A stretch of DNA of 64,000 bases from Achromobacter xylosoxidans (lineage in GTDB: Bacteria; Pseudomonadota; Gammaproteobacteria; Burkholderiales; Burkholderiaceae_B), in assembly GCF_002192695.1 (NCBI RefSeq), contig NZ_MTLG01000122.1, forward strand, positions 172,533 to 236,532. The letters run 5' to 3'. The position numbers were made by a program, and so were the translations under genes. Positions 42,291-50,910 of the stretch are shown piece after piece (the stretch's first letter is position 1; each line of letters opens with the position of its first letter). The notes below the pieces were generated by a model that made no database searches, had not been told where the DNA came from, and was given only the letters and a program-made list of their open reading frames with translations.

Positions 42291-42404
42291 TTAGCCTTGA
42301 CGCTGCTTATGACGCGGGTCGGTGCAGATAACGCGCACCACGCCGTGACGTTTGATAACTTTGCAGTTGCGGCAGATCCGCTTAACCGATGCCATTACTT
42401 TCAT
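42291..42404 (-). CDS. rpmJ: 50S ribosomal protein L36
   Basis: A 37-residue protein, [20 protein letters not shown] onward, with a zinc ribbon made by Cys11, Cys14, Cys27 and His32. This is the zinc-containing C+ form; it stabilises 23S rRNA near the peptidyl transferase centre. It lies in the 191-bp gap between infA and rpsM, the usual place. Confidence 0.96.
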
Positions 42405-42438
42405 GGTTGACTCCTAATTTTCCGTAATCCGGTTCCGC

Positions 42439-42657
42439 TCATTTGGAGCGGAAAACTATCCTGGCTCGCGTCAGATCATAGGGCGTGAGCTCCACTGTGA
42501 CCTTGTCACCCGGCAGGATCCGGATGTAATGCATACGCATCTTGCCGGAAATATGGCCCAACACCACGTGGCCGTTTTCGAGCTTGACGCGAAATGTCGC
42601 GTTCGGGAGGTTCTCAAGAACCTCGCCTTGCATCTGAATGACGTCGTCCTTGGACAT
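42439..42657 (-). CDS. infA: Translation initiation factor IF-1
   Basis: A 72-residue OB-fold protein that occupies the A site during initiation. MSKDDVIQMQGEVLENLPNA and the RNA-binding GHISGKMRMHYIRILPGD are intact. Its place between secY and rpmJ is typical of betaproteobacteria; in E. coli infA lies elsewhere. Confidence 0.97.
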   Translation of the reverse strand: MSKDDVIQMQGEVLENLPNATFRVKLENGHVVLGHISGKMRMHYIRILPGDKVTVELTPYDLTRARIVFRSK

Positions 42658-42665
42658 TCTTTTGC

Positions 42666-43991
42666 TTACCGCATCGGCAAACCCGCGCCCTTGAAGTTAG
42701 CCTTCTTGAGCAACGAGTCGTACTGGTGAGACATCATGTAGGCCTGAACCTGCGCCATGAAATCCATCGTCACCACCACAATAATCAACAGGGACGTACC
42801 ACCGAAGTAGAAGGGAACGTTCCAGCGCATCACCAAGAATTCCGGCAACAGGCACACCAACGTGATGTAGATGGCACCTGCGAGCGTCAGACGCATCAGG
42901 ATCTTGTCGATGTAGCGCGCTGTTTGTTCGCCCGGACGGATGCCCGGAACAAACGCACCACTCTTCTTCAGGTTGTCCGCCGTTTCGCGGCTGTTGAACA
43001 CCAGAGCCGTGTAGAAAAAGCAGAAGAAAATAATCGCGACCGAGTACAGCGTGATGTAGAGCGGTTGACGAGGCGACAGGGCCGCAGCCAGGTCGCTAAG
43101 CCAGCGCATGTTCTCACTGCTGGAGAACCAGCTCGTGATCGTGGCCGGGAACAGAATGATCGACGACGCGAAGATCGGCGGAATCACCCCTGCCATGTTC
43201 AGCTTCAGCGGCAAATGCGAGCTTTGACCACCGTAGACCTTGTTGCCGACCTGACGCTTGGCGTAGTTCACCGTGATCTTGCGCTGTCCGCGTTCCACGA
43301 ACACCACAAAAGCGGTAACCAGCACCACCAGAGCCACGATGAACAGTGCCGAAAGCACGGACATCGAGTTGGTGCGGACCAGGTCCAACAGTGCAGCCAG
43401 CGCCGCGGGCAGACCCGCAACGATACCTGCGAAGATCAGGATGGAAATCCCGTTGCCCAGACCACGTTCCGTGATTTGCTCACCCAGCCACATGACGAAC
43501 ATGGTGCCGGTGACCAAGGTCACGACGGTCGTGAAGCGGAACAGCATGCCCGGATCGATCACCAGTCCCTGCTGGGACTCCAACGCTACCGAAATGCCCA
43601 CAGCCTGCACCAGCGCCAGCACGACCGTGCCGTAGCGGGTGTATTGGGTGATCTTCCGACGGCCGGCTTCGCCCTCTTTCTTGAGCGATTCCAGCGACGG
43701 CACCACCACAGACATCAGCTGCATGATGATGGATGCCGAAATGTACGGCATGATCCCCAGGGCAAAAATCGAGAAGCGCGAGAGCGCCCCGCCCGAGAAC
43801 ATGTTGAACAGGCCCAGGATCCCGCCCTGGTTCTGACGGAACAAGTCCGCCAGCGCATCCGGGTTGATGCCCGGTACGGGGATGTGTGTACCCAAACGGT
43901 AAACCACCAGGGCGAGCACCAGGAACACGAGGCGGCGCTTCAAATCGCCGTACCGTGCTCCGGTTTTGCCCAATGCCTGCGCGTTAGCCAC
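42666..43991 (-). CDS. secY: Preprotein translocase subunit SecY
   Basis: A 441-residue channel subunit of the SecYEG translocon with ten membrane helices. The N-terminal KRRLVFLVLALVVYRLGTHIPVPGI, the lateral-gate region GIMPYISASIIMQL and the cytoplasmic loop GQRKITVNYAKRQVG (ribosome/SecA contact) are conserved. It is cotranscribed after rplO in the spc operon. Confidence 0.98.
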   Translation of the reverse strand: MANAQALGKTGARYGDLKRRLVFLVLALVVYRLGTHIPVPGINPDALADLFRQNQGGILGLFNMFSGGALSRFSIFALGIMPYISASIIMQLMSVVVPSLESLKKEGEAGRRKITQYTRYGTVVLALVQAVGISVALESQQGLVIDPGMLFRFTTVVTLVTGTMFVMWLGEQITERGLGNGISILIFAGIVAGLPAALAALLDLVRTNSMSVLSALFIVALVVLVTAFVVFVERGQRKITVNYAKRQVGNKVYGGQSSHLPLKLNMAGVIPPIFASSIILFPATITSWFSSSENMRWLSDLAAALSPRQPLYITLYSVAIIFFCFFYTALVFNSRETADNLKKSGAFVPGIRPGEQTARYIDKILMRLTLAGAIYITLVCLLPEFLVMRWNVPFYFGGTSLLIIVVVTMDFMAQVQAYMMSHQYDSLLKKANFKGAGLPMR

Positions 43992-44005
43992 TCGTCACCT
44001 CGTGA

Positions 44006-44446
44006 TCAAGCAAGCGAGCCGCCCGCGCCTTCGATGGCGGCGCGAGCGCCGGCCGTCGCGGTAATGCCCTTGAGCACGACCTTGCGCGAGAGTTCACCCG
44101 ACTTGATGACCTTGGCGTAACGAACCGCCTGGCCAATCACGCCAGCGGCCTTCAGCACTTGCACGTCGACTTCGTCGATGGGCAGGGCTTGCAGGTCCGA
44201 CAGACGGACTTCGGCGTACAGGTGCTGGCCGAGCGGGGTGAAACCACGCTTGGGCAGACGACGCTGCAGCGGCATTTGACCGCCTTCGAAGCCAACCTTA
44301 TGGAAACCGCCCGAGCGCGACTTCTGACCCTTGTGACCACGGCCGGCGGTCTTACCCAGACCCGAACCGATGCCACGGCCGACGCGGCGCTTGGCGTGCT
44401 TGCTGCCCTCAGCGGGCTTCAGCGAATTAAGTTGCATATCCGACAT
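44006..44446 (-). CDS. rplO: 50S ribosomal protein L15
   Basis: A 146-residue assembly protein of the large subunit. LNSLKPAEGSKHAKRRVGRG and the Gly-rich RGHKGQKSRSGGFHKVGFEG are diagnostic. AAGGA lies 6 bases before the chosen ATG; a second ATG is three codons in. Confidence 0.97.
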   Translation of the reverse strand: MSDMQLNSLKPAEGSKHAKRRVGRGIGSGLGKTAGRGHKGQKSRSGGFHKVGFEGGQMPLQRRLPKRGFTPLGQHLYAEVRLSDLQALPIDEVDVQVLKAAGVIGQAVRYAKVIKSGELSRKVVLKGITATAGARAAIEGAGGSLA

Positions 44447-44455
44447 GGTGATTCC

Positions 44456-44641
44456 TTAGGCTTCCGAGACGGAAACGAGATAATCCACCTTACGGATCAT
44501 CCCACGCACCTCGGGCGTATCGACCAGCACGCGGCTGCTGTTGATGCGGCCCAAGCCCAAACCGCGAACCGTATCACGGTGCGATTGCTTGGTACCGATC
44601 ACCGAGCGCACGAGGGTCACTTTGATCTGCTTCTGAGCCAT
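44456..44641 (-). CDS. rpmD: 50S ribosomal protein L30
   Basis: A 61-residue protein, MAQKQIKVTLVRSVIGTKQS, with the conserved RGLGLGRINSSRVLVDTPEV core. It lies three bases after rpsE, between rpsE and rplO as in E. coli. Confidence 0.96.
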   Translation of the reverse strand: MAQKQIKVTLVRSVIGTKQSHRDTVRGLGLGRINSSRVLVDTPEVRGMIRKVDYLVSVSEA

Positions 44642-44644
44642 GAT

Positions 44645-45166
44645 TTACCCCAGGATTTCTTCGACCGACTTGCCGCGCTTGGCAGCAACATCAGCCGGGG
44701 TCATGGAGGCGCGCAGGCCGTTCAACGTGGCGCGAACCATGTTGTAGGGGTTGCTCGAGCCCAGGCTCTTGGCAACCACGTTACGCACACCCATCACATC
44801 AAAAATAGCGCGCATCGGGCCGCCGGCGATAACGCCGGTACCTTCAGCAGCGGGCGAGATCAGCACGGTAGCGGCGCCATGCTTGCCAACCACGGTGTGG
44901 TGCAGCGTGCCGTTCTTCAGAGCGACCTTGAACATGCCGCGGCGGGCTTGTTCCATAGCCTTCTGAACGGACACCGGCACTTCACGCGCCTTGCCCTTAC
45001 CCATGCCGATGCGGCCATCGCCATCGCCAACCACGGTCAGCGCGGCAAAGCTCATGGTGCGACCACCCTTGACCACTTTGCTCACGCGGTTGACCGCGAT
45101 CATCTTTTCGCGGAGGCCGTCATCGTTCTCTTTTTCCGCGGCGTTCTTGCCTTGTACTTTAGCCAT
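44645..45166 (-). CDS. rpsE: 30S ribosomal protein S5
   Basis: A 173-residue protein important for decoding accuracy. The N-terminal double-stranded-RNA-binding domain includes VVKGGRTMSFAALTVVGDG, the loop where spectinomycin-resistance changes occur, and the C-terminal part has the NPYNMVRATLNGL motif. A ten-residue Lys/Asn/Glu N-terminal stretch precedes the core. Confidence 0.97.
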   Translation of the reverse strand: MAKVQGKNAAEKENDDGLREKMIAVNRVSKVVKGGRTMSFAALTVVGDGDGRIGMGKGKAREVPVSVQKAMEQARRGMFKVALKNGTLHHTVVGKHGAATVLISPAAEGTGVIAGGPMRAIFDVMGVRNVVAKSLGSSNPYNMVRATLNGLRASMTPADVAAKRGKSVEEILG

Positions 45167-45181
45167 TTGACAGATCCTCGC

Positions 45182-45547
45182 TTAGAACTTCAGGCCGGCT
45201 TCACGCGCGGCATCGGCCAGCGCTTTCACGCGGCCATGGTAACGAAAGCCCGAGCGATCGAAAGCGACCAGTTCGATACCGGCGGCCTTGGCCTTTTCGG
45301 CCACGCGCTTGCCAACCAGCGACGCAGCGGCTTTGTTGCCGCCCTGACCGGTTTGGCCGGCCAGTTGCGCGCGCACTTCGGCTTCGACCGTCGAGGCGCT
45401 GACCAGAACGCGATCGCCTTCCGGCGAAATGATGTTGGCGTAGATGTGCTGGTTCGAGCGGAAAATCGAGAGGCGATGAACGCGCAGCTCGTTGATCTTC
45501 CGGCGGGTCGGAACCGCACGACGCAAACGGGAAACTTTTTTGTCCAT
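45182..45547 (-). CDS. rplR: 50S ribosomal protein L18
   Basis: A 121-residue 5S rRNA-binding protein. The basic N-terminus MDKKVSRLRRAVPTRRKINE and the C-terminal FDRSGFRYHGRVKALADAAR are typical. It lies between rplF and rpsE. Confidence 0.97.
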   Translation of the reverse strand: MDKKVSRLRRAVPTRRKINELRVHRLSIFRSNQHIYANIISPEGDRVLVSASTVEAEVRAQLAGQTGQGGNKAAASLVGKRVAEKAKAAGIELVAFDRSGFRYHGRVKALADAAREAGLKF

Positions 45548-45568
45548 GATTCGTCCTTGCGTGCGCCG

Positions 45569-46102
45569 TTATTTCTTCTTGGTTTCTTTGATGACGACGC
45601 GTTCGTCCGAGTAACGCACGCCCTTGCCCTTGTAGGGTTCGGGTTCGCGGTACGCGCGGATTTCAGCGGCCATCTGACCGACGACTTGCTTGTTGGCGCC
45701 CTTGATGACGATTTCCGTCTGGGTCGGGCACTCGGCCTTGATACCGGCCGGCAACTGGTGCAAAACGTCGTGCGAGAAACCGAGCTGCAGCTTAACGGCA
45801 TCGCCTTGGATCGAGGCGCGGTAACCCACGCCAACCAGGGTCAGCTTGCGCTCGAAGCCCTTGCTCACGCCGGTGACCATGTTGGCCACCAGAGCGCGCA
45901 CGGTACCCGACATGGCGTTGGCGTGACGGCTTTCGTTGGCGGCGACAAACGTGAGTTTGCCGTTGTCCAACGCAACCGTGACGTCGCCGGTCAGGGCTTG
46001 GGTCAGGGTGCCCAGCGGGCCCTTGACGGTGATCTGATCCTGCTTGATGTCAGCTTCGACACCCTTGGGCAGTTCGACCGGATACTTAGCGATACGTGAC
46101 AT
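45569..46102 (-). CDS. rplF: 50S ribosomal protein L6
   Basis: A 177-residue protein made of two similar domains that binds 23S rRNA near the GTPase centre. MSRIAKYPVELPKGVEADIK and the C-terminal EPYKGKGVRYSDERVVIKET are conserved. Confidence 0.97.
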   Translation of the reverse strand: MSRIAKYPVELPKGVEADIKQDQITVKGPLGTLTQALTGDVTVALDNGKLTFVAANESRHANAMSGTVRALVANMVTGVSKGFERKLTLVGVGYRASIQGDAVKLQLGFSHDVLHQLPAGIKAECPTQTEIVIKGANKQVVGQMAAEIRAYREPEPYKGKGVRYSDERVVIKETKKK

Positions 46103-46114
46103 TCGAATTTCTCC

Positions 46115-46510
46115 TTAGGCCACGTAGCACAGCACTTCGCCGCCGACGCCGTTGGCGCGAGCCTTACGGTCGGTCATGACGCCGCGCGAGGTCGAAACGA
46201 TAGCCACGCCCAGGCCGTTCATGACCTGAGGAATGCTGGTACGGCCCTTGTAGATACGCAGACCGGGGCGCGAGACGCGTTCGATGCGCTCGATGACCGG
46301 ACGGCCAGCGTAGTACTTCAGGGTGATCTCGAGCTCAGGCTTGGCCTGGGTGCCCTTGATTTCAAAGCTGTCGATGTAGCCTTCGTCCTTCAGCACAGCG
46401 GCAATGGCCGCCTTCAGCTTCGAGGAGGGCATGTTCACCGTAACTTTGTCCACTTGCTGCGCATTGCGAATGCGGGTCAGCATATCGGCGATGGGATCGC
46501 TCATGCTCAT
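46115..46510 (-). CDS. rpsH: 30S ribosomal protein S8
   Basis: A 131-residue 16S rRNA-binding protein; in E. coli it represses the spc operon by binding its mRNA. The start MSMSDPIADMLTRIRNAQ matches E. coli S8 (MSMQDPIADMLTRIRNGQ), and AGGAG lies 7 bases upstream. The C-terminal STSRGVMTDRKARANGVGGE is conserved. Confidence 0.97.
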   Translation of the reverse strand: MSMSDPIADMLTRIRNAQQVDKVTVNMPSSKLKAAIAAVLKDEGYIDSFEIKGTQAKPELEITLKYYAGRPVIERIERVSRPGLRIYKGRTSIPQVMNGLGVAIVSTSRGVMTDRKARANGVGGEVLCYVA

Positions 46511-46520
46511 ATTGTTTCTC

Positions 46521-46826
46521 CTACCAGCTGGCCTTGGTGATGCCGGGGATTTCACCCTTCATCGCCATTTCACGCAGTTTGTGGCGCGTCAGGCCGAACT
46601 TGCGGAACACACCGCGCGGACGACCGGTGACCACGCAACGGTTACGTTGACGCGTCGGGTTGGCATTGCGCGGCAGCTGTTGCAGCTTGAGCCGAGCTTG
46701 GTAACGTTCTTCGTCGGTCTTCGACTGGTCGTCGATGATCGCCTTCAACTCAGCGCGCTTGGCGGCGAACTTGTCAGCCAGCTTGGCGCGCTTGATGTCG
46801 CGATTGATGAGGGAAAGTTTAGCCAC
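46521..46826 (-). CDS. rpsN: 30S ribosomal protein S14
   Basis: A 101-residue protein of the 30S head. It is the long, zinc-independent (C-) form: it has only one cysteine and lacks the CxxC pairs. The RQRNRCVVTGRPRGVFRKFG segment is diagnostic. Confidence 0.97.
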   Translation of the reverse strand: MAKLSLINRDIKRAKLADKFAAKRAELKAIIDDQSKTDEERYQARLKLQQLPRNANPTRQRNRCVVTGRPRGVFRKFGLTRHKLREMAMKGEIPGITKASW

Positions 46827-46838
46827 GTCATCAGCCCC

Positions 46839-47378
46839 TTAGTTACGGAACGGGAAGCTGAAGGCCGTCAACAGCGCCTTGGCTTCTTCGTCGGTCTTCG
46901 CGGTGGTGGTGATGCTGATGTTCAGCCCACGCAGCGCGTCGATCTTGTCGTACTCGATTTCGGGGAAAATGATCTGCTCTTTCACCCCGATGTTGTAGTT
47001 GCCACGGCCGTCGAACGCACGACCCGAGATACCGCGGAAGTCGCGCACGCGAGGCAGCGCAACCGCCACCAGGCGATCCAGGAATTCGTACATGCGTTGA
47101 CCGCGCAGCGTGACCATGCAACCGATCGGGTAGTTTTCGCGGATCTTGAACCCGGCGATAGCCTTCTTGGTCTTCGTCACGACGGGCTTCTGGCCAGCGA
47201 TCTTGGTCAGGTCGCCAACAGCGTGCTCGATGACTTTCTTGTCCGACACCGCTTCCGACACACCCATGTTCAGGGTGATCTTGGTGATGCGCGGCACTTC
47301 CATCGTGCTCTTGTAGCCAAACTTGGCTTGCAGGTCGGCAGCGACCTTGCTCTTGTAGAGATCTTGCAAACGAGACAT
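46839..47378 (-). CDS. rplE: 50S ribosomal protein L5
   Basis: A 179-residue protein that binds 5S rRNA and contacts P-site tRNA and S13. VPRITKITLNMGVSEAVSDK and LRGLNISITTTAKTDEEAKA are conserved. It follows rplX in the spc operon. Confidence 0.97.
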   Translation of the reverse strand: MSRLQDLYKSKVAADLQAKFGYKSTMEVPRITKITLNMGVSEAVSDKKVIEHAVGDLTKIAGQKPVVTKTKKAIAGFKIRENYPIGCMVTLRGQRMYEFLDRLVAVALPRVRDFRGISGRAFDGRGNYNIGVKEQIIFPEIEYDKIDALRGLNISITTTAKTDEEAKALLTAFSFPFRN

Positions 47379-47390
47379 GTCTATCGCCCC

Positions 47391-47711
47391 TTACGCCTTG
47401 GCGCCGACAACGGCACCATTGGAACGGAACACGCGAACCTTGCGGCCTTCGACTTCTTGCACGCCCACGCGGTCGCCGCGGCCGGTGGCCGGGTTGAACA
47501 GCGCGACGTTCGAGATGTGAATCGGCATGGTCTTTTCGACAATCCCGCCCGGGTTGTTAGCCATCGGGTTGGCTTTCACGTGCTTCTTGACGACGTTGAC
47601 GCCTTCGACCAGAACGTGGTCGGCATCGACGCGCGCCAGCACGGTACCGCGACGCTTCTTGTCGCGGCCGGTCAGGACGATGACTTCGTCGCCTTTACGA
47701 ATGTTGTTCAT
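47391..47711 (-). CDS. rplX: 50S ribosomal protein L24
   Basis: A 106-residue KOW-domain protein that starts 50S assembly at the tunnel exit. MNNIRKGDEVIVLTGRDKKR holds the KOW motif; GVNVVKKHVKANP follows. It lies between rplN and rplE. Confidence 0.97.
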   Translation of the reverse strand: MNNIRKGDEVIVLTGRDKKRRGTVLARVDADHVLVEGVNVVKKHVKANPMANNPGGIVEKTMPIHISNVALFNPATGRGDRVGVQEVEGRKVRVFRSNGAVVGAKA

Positions 47712-47722
47712 CGTAGGGCTCC

Positions 47723-48091
47723 TTACAGCACTTCCGGGGCCAACGACACGATCTTCATGAACTTCTCGGTACGCAGTTCACGCGTAACGGGTCCGAAGAT
47801 GCGGGTGCCGATGGGCTCCAGCTTGGCGTTGAGCAACACGGCGGCATTGCCACCGAAACGAATCAGCGAACCGTCTTTACGGCGCACGCCCTTGGCGGTA
47901 CGAACCACCACGGCATTGTAAATTTCGCCTTTCTTGACGCGTCCGCGCGGAGCCGCATCTTTGACGCTCACCTTGATGATGTCGCCGATACCGGCATAAC
48001 GGCGCTTGGAGCCACCGAGCACCTTAATGCACATGACATGACGCGCACCAGTGTTATCGGCCACATCCAGCGTGGTCTGCATTTGGATCAT
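47723..48091 (-). CDS. rplN: 50S ribosomal protein L14
   Basis: A 122-residue protein of the subunit interface. MIQMQTTLDVADNTGARHVM and VVVRTAKGVRRKDGSLIRFG are diagnostic. It is the first gene of the spc operon here, preceded not by rpsQ as usual but by a long leader, a promoter and 10 kb of unrelated genes. Confidence 0.98.
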   Translation of the reverse strand: MIQMQTTLDVADNTGARHVMCIKVLGGSKRRYAGIGDIIKVSVKDAAPRGRVKKGEIYNAVVVRTAKGVRRKDGSLIRFGGNAAVLLNAKLEPIGTRIFGPVTRELRTEKFMKIVSLAPEVL

Positions 48092-48373
48092 GATTTTTCC
48101 TGTTCCAACTTAACTGGAAATACGGTTTTCCCAACAAGGGAACACTGCAATTCCTGCCAGTTTTGGTCCCGTCAGGTCTGCCGCCCTGCTTTTGTGTTGG
48201 CATGTATTGAGCTTTCGCCCTATTCACGCAACTGGTTGGCAACGCAACGACCCTGGGTTGAAATCCTGCGGGTATTCCCCCAACACGTCGGGCTAACCTG
48301 CATAGGCGCGGGCCAACTCGATCGACAATCTGGGAAAGCTGATAATTCTAACGTGGTTAATTTTTGAGCGCAA
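48092..48373 (-). promoter_or_regulatory. Promoter and long leader of the spc operon
   Basis: On the minus strand TTGCGC (48368-48373) and TAGAAT (48345-48350) are 17 bases apart, a good sigma70 promoter. Transcription would start near 48338, leaving a leader of about 245 nt before rplN. No gene is visible in this 352-base gap. The leader may hold a ribosomal-protein binding site. Confidence 0.6.
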
Positions 48374-48443
48374 GCACTTTGTGTGGATAACCCACAAAAG
48401 CGACGCTTTCCCCCGAGAAGGGGGCACCGAGGCTATCTGCCCC

Positions 48444-49274
48444 CTATTTCTGGCGGTAGTAGCCCTTCTCCCAGGCGTCATGATTGGCCTTCCCGCGACG
48501 GATCTCGTCCGTGAACGGGGCGGCCATGAGCACCAGGCGGTTCAACCATTTTACAGGAGCGCGGCAGGGGCGTTCGAAGTCCACGAAAAGCACGGCGCGC
48601 AGCCCGGAGGTGTCGTTATGGACCTGGTGCGGATAGAGGTCGTCGAACACCACCGCCCGGCCTTCGCGCCAGCTGTAGCGCTCGCCCCCGACCTCGATCC
48701 AGCATTGTTCGGCGGGCTCCGGCACCACCAGCCCCAGATGCAGGCGCAGGACGCCGTTGTACGGGCCCGTGTGCAAGGGGATGCGCTTGCCGGCCTCCAG
48801 GATGGAGAAGAATGCCGTGCGGATGCCCGGGATCTCCTGCAGCGCCCGGGCGGTCTGGGGACAACGCGCCAGGTTGCGTTCGGAGCGCAGGCCGTAACCC
48901 ATGAACACAAAAGTCTTCCATTGGTCGTCCGAGGTGATCTGGCCGACGTCGGGGGAGATTTCGTGGAAGGCGGGCAGATGCTGGCGCTCGGAGAGCAGGC
49001 CGGCCAGCTCGGTGCGGATGGCGGGCGCCTGGGCCTCGAGCGCCGCGACCCAGGGAAACTGGCCGTTGTCGAAAATGGGGCGGTCGCCGACCAGCGAGGC
49101 CTGGGCGATGCGGTTGCGCAACCAATCTATGAAGCGGAAAAAGACGCGCGAGTAGAAACTGGGCTTGCTGGGCGGACGCGCATCGACGGGTTGCACAATA
49201 AGTAGCCGGATAGACAGCCAAAGATGCACCATTTTGTCCATGCCAGCGCGGGCACGCAAGACTTGCGCCTGCAT
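48444..49274 (-). CDS. Aspartyl/asparaginyl beta-hydroxylase family dioxygenase (LpxO-like)
   Basis: A 276-residue iron- and 2-oxoglutarate-dependent oxygenase. The core contains the two iron-binding histidines expected of the family, H168 in IPLHTGPYNG and one in PHQVHND (H216/H219), and the Arg in LRLHLGL that binds 2-oxoglutarate. An N-terminal hydrophobic helix (about residues 15-30) suggests membrane attachment, as in LpxO, which hydroxylates lipid A acyl chains. The start at 49274 is chosen for its GGAG; longer and shorter starts exist. It is divergent from the aldehyde dehydrogenase gene. Lipid A as substrate is likely but not proven. Confidence 0.8.
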   Translation of the reverse strand: MQAQVLRARAGMDKMVHLWLSIRLLIVQPVDARPPSKPSFYSRVFFRFIDWLRNRIAQASLVGDRPIFDNGQFPWVAALEAQAPAIRTELAGLLSERQHLPAFHEISPDVGQITSDDQWKTFVFMGYGLRSERNLARCPQTARALQEIPGIRTAFFSILEAGKRIPLHTGPYNGVLRLHLGLVVPEPAEQCWIEVGGERYSWREGRAVVFDDLYPHQVHNDTSGLRAVLFVDFERPCRAPVKWLNRLVLMAAPFTDEIRRGKANHDAWEKGYYRQK

Positions 49275-49388
49275 ATTGGCTCCAATGCGCCACCGGGCAT
49301 TGGCCCTCCCCGCCGCGGACAAGCTGGTTTAGACTGGCGTGGGCGACAGTGATCGCTATCCACTCCTATTTCGCAAGGGAAGACAGGC

Positions 49389-50816
49389 ATGTATGAACAG
49401 TTGGCGCTGTATATCGACGGCGAATTCGTCGCCGGAGAGGGCAGGCGCACCCAGGACGTCATCAACCCGGCCACGCTGGAAGTTCTCGGCCAGCTGCCCC
49501 ACGCCACCGAAGCGGATCTGGATCGGGCGCTAGCCGCCGCCCAGCGCGCCTTCGAGTCGTGGAAGAAATCCTCTCCCATGGACCGCTCGGCCATCCTGCG
49601 CAAGGTCGCGACGCTGTCGCGCGAACGCGCCCAGGAAATCGGCCGCAACATGACGCTGGACCAGGGCAAGCCGCTGGCCGAAGCCGTGGGCGAAGTCACC
49701 TCCTGCGCCGAACACGCCGACTGGCACGCCGAGGAATGCCGCCGCATCTACGGCCGTGTGGTCCCGCCGCGCAATCCTGACGTGCGCCAGATCGTGGTGC
49801 GCGAACCCATCGGCGTCTGCGCCGCGTTCACGCCCTGGAACTTCCCGTACAACCAGGCCATCCGCAAGATCGCCGCCGCCATCGGCGCCGGCTGCACGGT
49901 GGTGCTGAAGGGTCCCGAGGACTCACCCAGCGCCGTCATGGCCATTGCCCGCATGTTCCACGACGCCGGCCTGCCCAAGGGCTGCCTGAACATCGTCTGG
50001 GGCGAACCCGCCAAGATCTCCGACTACCTGATCCGTTCGCCCATCGTGCGCAAGGTGTCGTTCACCGGCTCCGTGCCGGTCGGCAAGCAGCTGGCCGCGC
50101 TGGCCGGCGCCCACATGAAGCGCGTCACCATGGAACTGGGCGGTCACTCGCCCGTGCTGGTGTTCGACGACGCCGACATCGACCGCGCCGCCACCATGCT
50201 GGCCAAGTTCAAGATCCGCAACGCCGGCCAGGTGTGCGTGTCGCCGACCCGCTTCTATGTCCAGAATGGCGCCTATGAACAGTTCCTCGCGCGCTTCTCC
50301 GAAGTGCTGAAGAACATCAAGGTCGGCGACGGCCTGGAAGCCGGCACCGACATGGGCCCGCTAGCGCACGAGCGCCGCGTCCCCGCCATGAGCGCCTTCA
50401 TCGACGACGCCAAGAAGCATGGCGGCAAGGTGGTGGTCGGCGGCGGCCCGCTGGACCGCAAGGGCTTCTTCTTTGCCCCCACGGTCGTGACCGACGTGCC
50501 GGACAATTCCATGCTGATGACCGAGGAGCCCTTCGGCCCGGTCGCGCCGGTGGTCCGCTTCACGGATACCGATGAAGTGCTGCGCCGCGCCAACAGCCTG
50601 CCCTTCGGCCTGTCGTCCTACGTGTTCACGAACTCGCTGCAGACGGCCACCAAGGTCTCCAACGGCCTGGAAGCCGGCATGGTCAACATCAACCACTTCG
50701 GCAGCGCCCTGGCCGAGACGCCTTTCGGCGGCATCAAGGACAGCGGCATCGGCAGCGAAGGCGGCCTGGAAACGTTCGACGGCTACCTGGTCACGAAGTT
50801 CATCACGCACATCTGA
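49389..50816 (+). CDS. NAD(P)-dependent aldehyde dehydrogenase
   Basis: A 475-residue ALDH-superfamily enzyme oxidising an aldehyde to an acid. FTPWNFPYNQAIRK, the cofactor-binding FTGSVPVGKQL, the general base Glu249 in MELGGHSP and the nucleophile Cys283 in NAGQVCVSPTR are intact, and GLSSYVFT and NHFGSALAETPFGGIKDSG close the active site. It is closest in pattern to the succinate-semialdehyde/glycolaldehyde group, but the substrate is not certain. It ends at a strong terminator, convergent with the AraC-type gene. Confidence 0.92.
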   Translation: MYEQLALYIDGEFVAGEGRRTQDVINPATLEVLGQLPHATEADLDRALAAAQRAFESWKKSSPMDRSAILRKVATLSRERAQEIGRNMTLDQGKPLAEAVGEVTSCAEHADWHAEECRRIYGRVVPPRNPDVRQIVVREPIGVCAAFTPWNFPYNQAIRKIAAAIGAGCTVVLKGPEDSPSAVMAIARMFHDAGLPKGCLNIVWGEPAKISDYLIRSPIVRKVSFTGSVPVGKQLAALAGAHMKRVTMELGGHSPVLVFDDADIDRAATMLAKFKIRNAGQVCVSPTRFYVQNGAYEQFLARFSEVLKNIKVGDGLEAGTDMGPLAHERRVPAMSAFIDDAKKHGGKVVVGGGPLDRKGFFFAPTVVTDVPDNSMLMTEEPFGPVAPVVRFTDTDEVLRRANSLPFGLSSYVFTNSLQTATKVSNGLEAGMVNINHFGSALAETPFGGIKDSGIGSEGGLETFDGYLVTKFITHI

Positions 50817-50831
50817 CCTGGCAGTGACACT

Positions 50832-50864
50832 AAGCCCCGCAGACATCCTGCGGGGCTTTTTTTT
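50832..50864 (+). terminator. Intrinsic terminator of the aldehyde dehydrogenase gene
   Basis: AAGCCCCGCAG and CTGCGGGGCTT form an 11-bp stem with loop ACATC, followed by a run of eight T residues, 16 bases after the stop codon. Confidence 0.93.
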
Positions 50865-50910
50865 GCCTCATGCCCGAGAACCAGGCGGGCCAGCGCCGCA
50901 CAAGCGCCGC

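Noticed and set aside
44159..46099. A 646-codon open frame antisense to rplO-rpmD-rpsE-rplR-rplF
   Set aside because: It crosses several ribosomal protein genes and their gaps, which is only possible for a chance frame.
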